Source: Nitrospirota bacterium (GTDB lineage: Bacteria; Nitrospirota; Nitrospiria; Nitrospirales; UBA8639). Taken from it: a stretch of DNA of 13,102 nt. The notes under the pieces were generated by a model. It made no database searches, was not told where the DNA came from, and worked only from the letters and a program-made list of their open reading frames with translations. The stretch spans positions 1-13,102 of the forward strand of contig QIDY01000073.1 of assembly GCA_003228495.1 (NCBI GenBank), read 5' to 3'. The position numbers and the translations under genes were made by a program. This document shows positions 1 through 7,686 of this stretch, one piece after another (within the stretch, counting starts at the first letter, position 1; every line of letters starts with the position of its first letter).

Positions 1-90
1 GGTTCCCTTTTTCCTCTACCGCCTCGCGAAGATTTACGGCTAAGAACATGAAGGATGGTACCCTTGCTCCACCAAAGTTGCGATTGATCC

Positions 91-110
91 GCTTTTTTCA
101 ACATTCCCAA
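91..110 (+). repeat. 20-bp fragment identical to one arm of the 10175-10259 palindrome
   Basis: This 20-base stretch (GCTTTTTTCAAC followed by ATTCCCAA) is exactly repeated, in the same orientation, at 10242-10261, where it forms the right arm of a palindromic element. No matching left arm is visible in 1-90 or in the following 200 bases, so it is probably a truncated or decayed copy. Confidence 0.6.
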
Positions 111-173
111 ACTTTCTGTACAGACAGACATTCTGATTTCCGATAAAAGGAATAACGAAAAATCAAGGTTGAT

Positions 174-200
174 CCCCTAAGAATTCTTAAGATTAAGGGG
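174..200. repeat. Hairpin with CCCC/GGGG arms and a palindromic core
   Basis: CCCCT at 174-178 can pair with AAGGGG at 195-200, and the stem can continue with one bulge. Between the arms lies a perfect 12-base palindrome, TAAGAATTCTTA (178-189). A run of five T follows at 207-211. This could be a weak terminator for a gene left of the window or an operator upstream of the GH15 gene; the sequence does not decide. Confidence 0.35.
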
Positions 201-331
201 AGTAGGTTTTTCAACCGTGGTCCAACATCTTGGTGGATATGAATAAATTTATCACTATATATGGTATTTTCAAGACATCTCGGGTATATTGACGTCTCAT
301 CGTCCAAGCAATTTACCCACAGAGGAGTTTC

Positions 332-2185
332 ATGAGTTATACAAATATTGGCGATTACGGCATTATTCATACCGTTGCGTTAGTCAGTATCGATGGGTCT
401 ATTGATTGGTGCTGCCTTCCCCGATTCGATTCCCCCAGTATTTTCGGTTCCATCCTAGACGACAAAATTGGCGGACACTTTAAAATTGCGCCTGTGCAGA
501 AAGGCAATACCCGGCAAATGTATTTGCCGGAAACAAACATTTTGCTCACCCGTTTCCTCCAACGTGATGGCGTCGGAGAACTCACCGATTTTATGCCGGT
601 GGAATCGGATGATGCCGGGTATCGCCCTCGCCGTCATCAAATCATCCGAATGCTCTCCGTGGTCCGTGGCACGGTCACCTTTCGCCTGGAATGTTATCCC
701 GCGTTTAACTTTGGTCGGAATGCCCACGAAATCGATGCCCGGCCCAAAGGCGTGATATTCCAGTCCGGCGATCAATCGGTTGGATTAGTCAGTCCCATCT
801 CCCTCAATACGCATAAAGGTCTGGCCTTTCAAGAATTCACACTTCAACAAGGCGAAAGCCTGACTTTCTTTTTGGAATATTTGGAAACCAAAAATGGTGA
901 GCCCTTGCTTTCCACTCCTGAATCCGGCGAAGAAGCATTTCGCAATACTTCAGCTTTTTGGCAACGCTGGCTCTCGCAATGCCACTACGATGGACGTTGG
1001 CGGGAGGTCGTCCATCGCTCAGCCCTCACACTCAAGTTACTGACCTACGCTCCAACCGGCGCCATTGTTGCCGCCCCCACGACCAGTTTGCCAGAACATA
1101 TTGGGGGGCCACGGAACTGGGATTATCGCTATACATGGATTCGCGATTCGGCCTTCGCACTCTATGGTCTTTTGCGTTTGGGCTTTACGGTCGAAGCTGG
1201 CCGGTTTATGGAATGGATTAACGCTCGCTGTCATGATTTGAATCCCGATGGCTCCATTCAACTCATGTACGGCATTGATGGCCGTCGTGACTTAGATGAG
1301 CAGGAACTCCCGCATCTCGATGGGCACCGCAGCTCACGTCCGGTACGCATTGGTAACGGCGCCGCATCGCAATTGCAAATGGATATGTATGGCGCCCTGA
1401 TGGACGCCGTCTATCTTTACAATAAACATGGCGCATCCATTTCATATGACCTCTGGGTCAATCTTTGTCGGCTTTTAGATTTTGTCTGTAAAAACTGGGA
1501 GCAGCCCGACGAAGGGATTTGGGAGGTCCGTAACGGACGCCAGCATTTTGTCTATTCCAAAGTGATGTGCTGGGTCGCACTTGACCGAGGTATTCGTCTG
1601 GCTGACAAACGAGGGTTTCCGGGCAATCGAACTCTCTGGATGGCCGAGCGCGACCGGATTTACCGGGAGATTATGGACCGCGGCTGGAACCCAAAAGTCG
1701 GCGCCTTCGTCCAAGCCTACGACAGTGAAGCCCTAGATGCGGCTAATCTTATTATGCCACTCGTCTTTTTTGTGTCGCCGACAGATCCGCGCATGCTCTC
1801 GACCATCGATCGCACCTTGGAGCAACTGGCTCTTGGTAGTCTAGTCTATCGCTACGATACCAATCACGCCGCATCAGATGGGCTGGAGAGCGAAGAGGGA
1901 ACCTTCAGCATGTGTACCTTTTGGTTAGTCGAAGCCCTCACCAAGGCCGGTCGCTTGACCGAGGCGCGACTGATCTTCGAAAAGATGTTAAGCTATGCAA
2001 ATCATCTCCGTTTATACGCCGAGGAGGTCTCACATTCCGGTGAGCAGTTGGGAAATTTCCCACAGGCATTCACCCATTTTGGATTAATAACCGCTGCTTG
2101 CAATTTAGACATGGCCCTGAATACCAAACGAGCCGCCCATACTGTGGCACGCCGGGATCGACCATCTTCCCATTCATCAATCTAA
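332..2185 (+). CDS. Glycoside hydrolase family 15 protein (glucoamylase- or trehalase-like)
   Basis: A 617-residue protein of the usual length for bacterial GH15 enzymes, which release glucose from alpha-glucans or cleave trehalose by inversion. The N-terminal third (about 1-220) fits the beta-sandwich domain and begins with the family's characteristic NIGDYG and DGSIDWCCLPRFDSPS blocks. The rest fits the (alpha/alpha)6 barrel, with NWDYRYTWIRDSAF near residue 262. E398 in GIWEVR is the likely general acid, and E571 in GEQLGNFPQAF the likely general base. No signal peptide is seen, so a cytoplasmic enzyme acting on stored glycogen or trehalose is likely (inference). AGAGGAG at 321-327 supports the ATG at 332, although the spacing is only 4 bases. 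It lies 60 bases before gnd on the same strand and probably feeds glucose into the pentose-phosphate genes. The substrate cannot be fixed from sequence alone. Confidence 0.93.
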   Translation: MSYTNIGDYGIIHTVALVSIDGSIDWCCLPRFDSPSIFGSILDDKIGGHFKIAPVQKGNTRQMYLPETNILLTRFLQRDGVGELTDFMPVESDDAGYRPRRHQIIRMLSVVRGTVTFRLECYPAFNFGRNAHEIDARPKGVIFQSGDQSVGLVSPISLNTHKGLAFQEFTLQQGESLTFFLEYLETKNGEPLLSTPESGEEAFRNTSAFWQRWLSQCHYDGRWREVVHRSALTLKLLTYAPTGAIVAAPTTSLPEHIGGPRNWDYRYTWIRDSAFALYGLLRLGFTVEAGRFMEWINARCHDLNPDGSIQLMYGIDGRRDLDEQELPHLDGHRSSRPVRIGNGAASQLQMDMYGALMDAVYLYNKHGASISYDLWVNLCRLLDFVCKNWEQPDEGIWEVRNGRQHFVYSKVMCWVALDRGIRLADKRGFPGNRTLWMAERDRIYREIMDRGWNPKVGAFVQAYDSEALDAANLIMPLVFFVSPTDPRMLSTIDRTLEQLALGSLVYRYDTNHAASDGLESEEGTFSMCTFWLVEALTKAGRLTEARLIFEKMLSYANHLRLYAEEVSHSGEQLGNFPQAFTHFGLITAACNLDMALNTKRAAHTVARRDRPSSHSSI

Positions 2186-2245
2186 TATTTGGCTGTTCAC
2201 GAACCGAAGAGACTTTAGAGTGTTCTAACCCCAAGGAGGGACCCG

Positions 2246-3139
2246 ATGGATATTGGATTTGTGGGACTCGGCAAAATGGGCATGAATATGGTGACACGCT
2301 TGAGCCAGGGCAGGCATCAGGTCGTCGCCTATGACCGTACCACCGACCTCATCACACAAGCTGAAGGAAAAGGCGCCACTGGTGTCACATCGATCGAGGA
2401 TCTTGTCGACAAATTGCCCAAACCTAGAGCCGTCTGGGTCATGGTGCCCTCCGGCGATCCCACTGAAGAAACCATTCGCCACCTTGGGACCATTCTCGAT
2501 GAAGATGACATCGTCATTGACGGAGGCAATACCAAATTCCACGATGATGTTCGCCGCGCAGCGGATCTCCAAAAACGCGGTATTCATTATGTCGATGCCG
2601 GAACCAGTGGCGGAATTTGGGGTCTCCAGATCGGCTATTGCTTGATGGTCGGCGGAGAAAAAGGCCCTGTTACTCACTTAGCTCCCATCTTCACGACCTT
2701 AGCCCCCGAGAACGGCTGGGCCCATGTTGGCGGCCATGGTGCCGGCCATTACGTGAAGATGGTCCACAATGGGATTGAGTACAGCATGATGCAAGGGTAT
2801 GCCGAAGGTTTTGAATTGATGTCGAAAAGTGAGTACAACCTCGACCTGGCCAACATCGCAGACCTGTGGATGCATGGAAGCGTGGTTCGTTCGTGGCTCT
2901 TAGAATTAGCAGCCGGCGCGTTGAAAGACGACCCCAAGTTAGAGAAGCTAAAAGGCTATGTGCAAGATTCTGGAGAAGGCCGCTGGATGTTGATGGATGC
3001 CCTGGATAAGGATGTGCCGGTTCCTACGCTGTCAACAGCCTTGTTCACGCGATTCCGTTCACGTCAGGAAGAATCCTTTTCCGAGAAAATGTTGGCTGCT
3101 CTCCGTAACGCCTTTGGCGGACACAGTGTCCGACGATAA
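2246..3139 (+). CDS. gnd: 6-phosphogluconate dehydrogenase, decarboxylating, short form
   Basis: Converts 6-phosphogluconate to ribulose-5-phosphate and CO2 with reduction of NAD(P)+, the third step of the oxidative pentose-phosphate pathway. The N-terminus has the Rossmann motif GLGKMG (residues 7-12). Substrate-binding and catalytic blocks follow: DGGNTKFHDD, GTSGGIWG, and GAGHYVKMVHNGIEY with the catalytic lysine. At 297 residues it is the short form lacking the long C-terminal part of the roughly 470-residue E. coli type. Residue 30, at the end of the second beta strand (VVAYDRT), is Asp, which in Rossmann dehydrogenases usually favours NAD+ over NADP+; cofactor preference for NAD+ is therefore an inference. 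AAGGAGG at 2233-2239, 6 bases before the ATG, supports the start. zwf begins 8 or 29 bases downstream depending on its start. Confidence 0.96.
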   Translation: MDIGFVGLGKMGMNMVTRLSQGRHQVVAYDRTTDLITQAEGKGATGVTSIEDLVDKLPKPRAVWVMVPSGDPTEETIRHLGTILDEDDIVIDGGNTKFHDDVRRAADLQKRGIHYVDAGTSGGIWGLQIGYCLMVGGEKGPVTHLAPIFTTLAPENGWAHVGGHGAGHYVKMVHNGIEYSMMQGYAEGFELMSKSEYNLDLANIADLWMHGSVVRSWLLELAAGALKDDPKLEKLKGYVQDSGEGRWMLMDALDKDVPVPTLSTALFTRFRSRQEESFSEKMLAALRNAFGGHSVRR

Positions 3140-3168
3140 CCGTCTGTTTGGTTACTTGCATAATCTCT

Positions 3169-4719
3169 ATGACACCGACCACCCCTGCAACCTCATCCAC
3201 TCCTTCGGTTAAGGCTTCTCGAAAGGCTATCACACAACCTTGTACGGTCGTTATCTTCGGTGCCTCTGGTGATCTCACCCGCCGCAAACTGCTCCCGGCT
3301 TTGTACAACCTGATGTTAGATGGGCTTTTGCCGGAGAATTTTGCCGTCTTGGGATTAGGACGCAAAGATCTCTCGAATGAAGACTTTCGTGTCATTGCGC
3401 GGGAAGGCATCGAACAATTTTCCCGACAGACGCTTCAAACAGAAAAGTGGGAACTCTTTCACAACCGCCTCTTTTATTGTGCCGGTGATATTAGCGCTTC
3501 AGAATATTATGCCACCATACGGGATCGTCTTAAGGCCATCGAAACGCCATTCAACCTATCAGGTAACCGTATTTTTTATTTGGCCATTCCTCCCAACTCC
3601 TTTGCTCCGGCCTGCGAAGGACTGCACCAGGTAGGATTAATTGCTCCCCCCAGCTCGACCGACATCTATTCCCGGGTCATTGTGGAGAAACCCATCGGTC
3701 ATGATTTAGCTTCCGCCCAAACCATCAATACGGCCATTGGCAACGTCTTTGATGAATCACAAATCTATCGCATCGACCATTACCTCGGGAAAGAAACCGT
3801 GCAAAACATCATGGTTATGCGTTTTGCAAACTCCATCTTTGAACCATTGTGGAACCATAAATATATCGATCATGTGCAACTCACCGTGAGTGAAGCCGTC
3901 ACACTGGGAAGTCGCGCGGCCTATTACGAGGGCGCGGGCGCACTCCGAGACATGGTACAGAATCATATTTTGCAATTACTCTGTCTCATTGCCATGGAAC
4001 CACCCTATTCCCTTGATCCCGATGTGGTGCGCAATGCCCGTATGGATGTACTGCGAGGTTTAAGACCCATCCGTGGGAAAGAAGTCGAAGCGATGACGGC
4101 ACGGGCGCAATATGCGCACGGAACCATCAACGGTCAGGAAGTTCCAGGCTATCGGCGAGAAGAAGGCGTACAGCCTGATTCCACGACCGAAACCTATGTG
4201 GCCTTAAAAGTCTTTGTAGAAAATTGGCGTTGGGCTGGGGTGCCGTTTTATATCCGTACCGGAAAGGCCATGCCTAAGCGGGCCACGGAGATCGCTGTAC
4301 AATTCAAAGAAATTCCCCAAATTTTATTCAATGCGGATCCGCAAGCCCCGCAAGCCCCGAATTTATTGAAACTTCGGATTCAACCTGAAGAAGGCATGGC
4401 AATGCGCATCGTTTCAAAAGTTCCCGGCACTAAAGCTCACACTCACCCGGTGGAAATGGATTTTCAATACGGTGACGCGTTTGACGCTCCTTCACCTGAA
4501 GCCTATGAACGTCTCTTACTCGATGTCATGACCGGAGACACCTCGCTATTTATGCGACGCGACGCGGTAGAAGCCTCGTGGAAGTGGGTGACTGATATCT
4601 TAGAAGGCTGGAAAGAACATGGAACAAAGTGGTTGCCGGAGTATCCTGCCGGCACTTGGGGCCCGATTGAAGCCGATCGGCTCATCCAAACCGACGGCCA
4701 CCATTGGCGAGAAGTGTAA
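3169..4719 (+). CDS. zwf: Glucose-6-phosphate 1-dehydrogenase
   Basis: Oxidises glucose-6-phosphate to 6-phosphogluconolactone, the entry step of the oxidative pentose-phosphate pathway. From the ATG at 3169 it has 516 residues, normal for the family. The dinucleotide-binding motif GASGDLTRRK is at residues 31-40, EKPIGHD at 173-179 and the active-site signature RIDHYLGKE at 201-209. The GAGALRDMVQNH block follows. A TTG at 3148 is in frame and would add seven residues (MVTCIIS). Neither start has a clear Shine-Dalgarno sequence; I prefer ATG. Translation may be coupled to gnd, whose stop lies 29 bases upstream. The first 23 or so residues are rich in Thr, Pro and Ser and unlike a folded domain. 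No OpcA-like or lactonase gene follows; the next gene, tal-pgi, converges with a 75-base gap. Confidence 0.96.
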   Translation: MTPTTPATSSTPSVKASRKAITQPCTVVIFGASGDLTRRKLLPALYNLMLDGLLPENFAVLGLGRKDLSNEDFRVIAREGIEQFSRQTLQTEKWELFHNRLFYCAGDISASEYYATIRDRLKAIETPFNLSGNRIFYLAIPPNSFAPACEGLHQVGLIAPPSSTDIYSRVIVEKPIGHDLASAQTINTAIGNVFDESQIYRIDHYLGKETVQNIMVMRFANSIFEPLWNHKYIDHVQLTVSEAVTLGSRAAYYEGAGALRDMVQNHILQLLCLIAMEPPYSLDPDVVRNARMDVLRGLRPIRGKEVEAMTARAQYAHGTINGQEVPGYRREEGVQPDSTTETYVALKVFVENWRWAGVPFYIRTGKAMPKRATEIAVQFKEIPQILFNADPQAPQAPNLLKLRIQPEEGMAMRIVSKVPGTKAHTHPVEMDFQYGDAFDAPSPEAYERLLLDVMTGDTSLFMRRDAVEASWKWVTDILEGWKEHGTKWLPEYPAGTWGPIEADRLIQTDGHHWREV

Positions 4720-4794
4720 GGCTTCCTCTCCGGCTTTCCCCCTCACGCCTGACGCTTCACCTTCTTTTCCCTTCTAACTTTTTCCTTTTCACGC
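4720..4794. other. Short convergent junction between zwf and tal-pgi
   Basis: The 75 bases between the two stop codons are strongly pyrimidine-rich on the plus strand and contain variants of the short motif TCACGC (CTCACGCC, GCTTCACC, TTCACGCTT). I find no stable hairpin followed by a T run on either strand, so no terminator can be assigned. Confidence 0.5.
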
Positions 4795-7659
4795 TTATGA
4801 TTGCTTGCCGACGCAAAGCGCTGCTTCGATAGCCTGTGCCAAACGGGTAAGGCCCTTGGTAATGTCGGAGCCAACATGAATCCGAATCACGCGGCGTTGC
4901 CGACTGGTGAGGCTTTGCAGATCACCGAGGGCTTGTGCGGCTTTAAGAACGCCAAATGAATAGGGTTCATCCGGAATGGCCAGGTCTTCCGCATCATCGC
5001 AAGTGAGTTGAATAAAGACACCGGAATTAGGGCCACCCTTATGAAGCTGCCCCGTGGAATGGAGGAAGCGAGGGCCGTACCCTAATGTCGTGGCAACCTG
5101 TTTGGTTTCACGAATTTTGGTGCGGATGCGGGCAAAGATTTCGTGTACCGCATCAGTTCGTTCCACATAGGCATTCATGGCGAAATAATCTCCTGGCTGG
5201 AGACGTGTAACATGCGCGGCGACCAGATCGTCCAATGTGGCTTTCCCTTTGAGTGCCTTCTGGTTGGCCTCATCGGCAAAGATCTGAATATCCCCATCAA
5301 CCAGTAATGGTGAGACTTCGGCAAGACTTCCTTCTTTTTTGAACGTTTCAAGATAAGCTTTGGTGTAGTCTTTACTCTCTTGTACGTTGGGTTGATTGAA
5401 GGCGTTGATGCCCAACATGGCTCCGGCAACTGCCGTTGCCATCTCCCATAAGAAAAATTCCTGTCCTAGATTCATTAAGTCGGCAACATCGATACGGATG
5501 ACCGGATGACCGGCTTGTTCCAACGCCCCAACACGGGTTTCTTGCTCAGGATCAATCTCCTGTTCGTAGCGGATGTAGACAAAGACTCGATCTTGGCCAT
5601 AGACCTCGGGAACGCCAACGGTTTCTCCCTCAACGGGAATAATGCCCTTACCCTCCTTGCCCGTACTTTCCGCCACCAATTGCTCCAGCCAGGCACCCAG
5701 ATCCCGTAATGCTGGGGATGTCACAAAGGTGAGTTTATCTCGACCGGCTTTCGCCAAACATCCCAACGCTGTACCCAGTACCACACCGGGATTCTCCTGT
5801 GCCGGCACCGACGCCTCACAAGAATGTCGCATGCGTTCTGCCTGATACAAAAACTGTTCAATATTCAACCCCATCAAGGCTGCCGGCACGATCCCGAAAT
5901 TAGAGAGAGCGGAATAGCGCCCGCCGATTTCGGGCACACCCGGGAGAATATGTCTGAAGTGTAATTGTTTTGCCACTCCTTCCAGCAATGAACCTGGATC
6001 CGTAATGGCCACAAAATGCTTGCCAGCCTTTTCACCTACTGCCTGTCGCATACGCTCGAAGAAATATTTCTGGAACACTAAGGGTTCCGTGGTCGAACCT
6101 GACTTACTCGCGACAATACAAAGCGTGTTTGATAAATCCACATGCTGCTCGAAAGACCGAACCTGTGAGGGCACTGTACTATCCAACACATGCAATTCAG
6201 GATATCCATCAATAACGCCATACGTCATCCGTAACACTTCCGGACACAGACTACTTCCCCCCATCCCCAAGAGCAGCACATGTTTGAACCCCGCCTCTCT
6301 AATGTCTTTTGCGACGGCCTGAAGCCGCCCAATATGAGGCAATTGTTCTTGAGAAATCGTCAGCCATCCAAGCGCATTCCGGATAATTTTTTGATGCTCT
6401 GGATCCTGATGCCAAACGGTAGGATCTTTATCCCAAATTCTGCGAACGAGATTCTTTGCTTGGACCTCTGTGAGTGTTTCATCAACCTGACTCTGCATCG
6501 CACCAAGAGAATAGGTGACACGATCCAGCTGCGTTCCAAGCACCTCCGCCCGCTTGCGACTGATCACCCCCATTAATTGATCAAAAGCATCCACAAACAA
6601 TTTTGCCCCATCTATTAAAAGCGTGTCAGTCACCTCATCGATGGAGATACCCACGTCAGCCAATTGCTGCATCGTGATGTTGGCTTCTCCTAAACCTTCT
6701 TGAATCGTATTCTTCACCGTGCCATGCTCACGGAAGGCTGCAAACGTGGCTTCGGGCATCGTATTGACCGTGTCCGGACCGATGAGTTGATCAACATACA
6801 AGGTGTCCGGGTAGATCGGGTTTTTGGTGCCGGTACTCGCCCACAAGACCCGTTGAACCCTTGCACCTTTAACTTTCAAGGATTCAAAATCCTGGCCACC
6901 AAAAATCTTTTCGAACTTTTGGTAGGCCAACTTGGCATTAGCAATGGCCACTTTCCCAAGCAGTCCTTCCAAGACCGCTCGGCGACTCGCATTCGATTCC
7001 GTTTTGATTTTGGCCTCAAGCAGCTTATCGATGAAATTGTCAATCCGGCTGACGAAAAAACTCGCAACCGAGGCCACCTGACTAACATCCCCTCCGTTTG
7101 TTGCCCATCGTTCAAGCCCACGGATGTAGCGCCATGCCACTTGTTCATACCTGGCCACACCGAACAACAAGGTCACATTGATATTGATGCCGCGTGATAA
7201 AAGCTCCTCAATGGCCGGCAAACCCTCAAGTGTTCCCGGTACCTTAATCATGACATTCTTTCTCGCTACCGCTTCGTGGAGCCGAATCGCTTCTTCAATT
7301 GTGCCCGGAGTGTCAAAGGCCAAATCCGGGGAAACTTCCAAGCTGACATACCCATCGCGTCCTTTTGAAGTTTCATACACGGACAGCATCACGTCTGCGG
7401 CATCCTGAATATCTTTGATGGCCACCCGTTCATAAATCTGCTTGACGCCAATGAACTCAGAGGCAGCCTGTCTCAGCGCATCATCATAATCCGTACTTCC
7501 AGCGATGGCTTTTTCAAAAATGGCGGGATTGGAAGTCATACCCATCAGTCCATCTTGATCGATTAACGTTTGCAACTGGCCCGACGTGATTAACCCGCGA
7601 CGAATATAGTCATACCAGGGGCTTTGTCCACATTCACGAAGTTGAACAAGAGGATTCAT
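4795..7659 (-). CDS. tal-pgi: Bifunctional transaldolase / glucose-6-phosphate isomerase
   Basis: A 954-residue fusion. Residues 1 to about 375 are a transaldolase of the TalB-like bacterial type, beginning NPLVQLRECGQSPWYDYIRRG and containing TSNPAIFEKAI. The Schiff-base lysine is K139 in VMIKVPGT. From about 385 to the end is a phosphoglucose isomerase, with GMGGSSL from 465, SKSGSTTEP at 518-526 and GGRYSALSNFG at 579-589. Transaldolase moves a dihydroxyacetone unit between sugar phosphates; the isomerase interconverts glucose-6-phosphate and fructose-6-phosphate. Fusing them links the non-oxidative pathway back to the Zwf substrate. Such fusions are known in several bacteria. The start was chosen because AAGGAG (7674-7669) sits 9 bases before the ATG at 7659; an ATG at 7665 is too close to it, and a GTG at 7683 would overlap it. 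It follows tkt by 27 bases, so the two are probably co-transcribed. Confidence 0.95.
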   Translation of the reverse strand: MNPLVQLRECGQSPWYDYIRRGLITSGQLQTLIDQDGLMGMTSNPAIFEKAIAGSTDYDDALRQAASEFIGVKQIYERVAIKDIQDAADVMLSVYETSKGRDGYVSLEVSPDLAFDTPGTIEEAIRLHEAVARKNVMIKVPGTLEGLPAIEELLSRGININVTLLFGVARYEQVAWRYIRGLERWATNGGDVSQVASVASFFVSRIDNFIDKLLEAKIKTESNASRRAVLEGLLGKVAIANAKLAYQKFEKIFGGQDFESLKVKGARVQRVLWASTGTKNPIYPDTLYVDQLIGPDTVNTMPEATFAAFREHGTVKNTIQEGLGEANITMQQLADVGISIDEVTDTLLIDGAKLFVDAFDQLMGVISRKRAEVLGTQLDRVTYSLGAMQSQVDETLTEVQAKNLVRRIWDKDPTVWHQDPEHQKIIRNALGWLTISQEQLPHIGRLQAVAKDIREAGFKHVLLLGMGGSSLCPEVLRMTYGVIDGYPELHVLDSTVPSQVRSFEQHVDLSNTLCIVASKSGSTTEPLVFQKYFFERMRQAVGEKAGKHFVAITDPGSLLEGVAKQLHFRHILPGVPEIGGRYSALSNFGIVPAALMGLNIEQFLYQAERMRHSCEASVPAQENPGVVLGTALGCLAKAGRDKLTFVTSPALRDLGAWLEQLVAESTGKEGKGIIPVEGETVGVPEVYGQDRVFVYIRYEQEIDPEQETRVGALEQAGHPVIRIDVADLMNLGQEFFLWEMATAVAGAMLGINAFNQPNVQESKDYTKAYLETFKKEGSLAEVSPLLVDGDIQIFADEANQKALKGKATLDDLVAAHVTRLQPGDYFAMNAYVERTDAVHEIFARIRTKIRETKQVATTLGYGPRFLHSTGQLHKGGPNSGVFIQLTCDDAEDLAIPDEPYSFGVLKAAQALGDLQSLTSRQRRVIRIHVGSDITKGLTRLAQAIEAALCVGKQS

Positions 7660-7668
7660 GGTCATAGT

Positions 7669-7674
7669 CTCCTT
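7669..7674 (-). promoter_or_regulatory. Ribosome binding site deciding the tal-pgi start
   Basis: AAGGAG on the minus strand lies in the 27-base gap after the tkt stop (7687-7689). It gives 9 bases to the ATG at 7659 and only 3 to the ATG at 7665. It lies inside the coding sequence if the upstream GTG at 7683 is used, which argues against that longer start. Confidence 0.75.
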
Positions 7675-7686
7675 ATCCTTCACCAG

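Larger units (their letters stand above)
1..331. other. Non-coding 5' region upstream of the GH15 gene
   Basis: No convincing gene is visible in these 331 bases. A short open frame runs in from the left edge and stops at 41-43 (TAA); it could be the last codons of an upstream plus-strand gene, but too little is present to judge. The stretch holds a 20-base repeat fragment at 91-110 shared with 10242-10261, a hairpin at 174-200, and AT-rich sequence at 240-290 that probably contains the promoter of the GH15 gene. Candidate boxes such as TTGACG at 289-294 or TATATT at 285-290 lack a good partner at the right spacing, so I call no specific promoter. Confidence 0.6.

Noticed and set aside
289..317. 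TTGACG / TTTACC promoter for the GH15 gene
   Set aside because: The -35 box is good and the spacing is 17, but the -10 match is poor and other AT-rich options exist, so it cannot be chosen.
98..370. 90-codon minus-strand open frame at the left edge
   Set aside because: It covers AT-rich non-coding sequence and the real GH15 start, and its composition resembles no known protein.
2225..2677. 150-codon minus-strand open frame over the start of gnd
   Set aside because: It is antisense to the conserved Rossmann region of gnd and shows no protein-family signature.
4341..4358. Tandem 9-base repeat CAAGCCCCG inside zwf
   Set aside because: Two in-frame copies encoding PQAPQAP in a loop region; too short to indicate more than a small slippage event.
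6700..7197. 165-codon plus-strand open frame
   Set aside because: It lies wholly inside tal-pgi on the opposite strand, has no recognisable domain, and the minus-strand frame shows clear transaldolase motifs.
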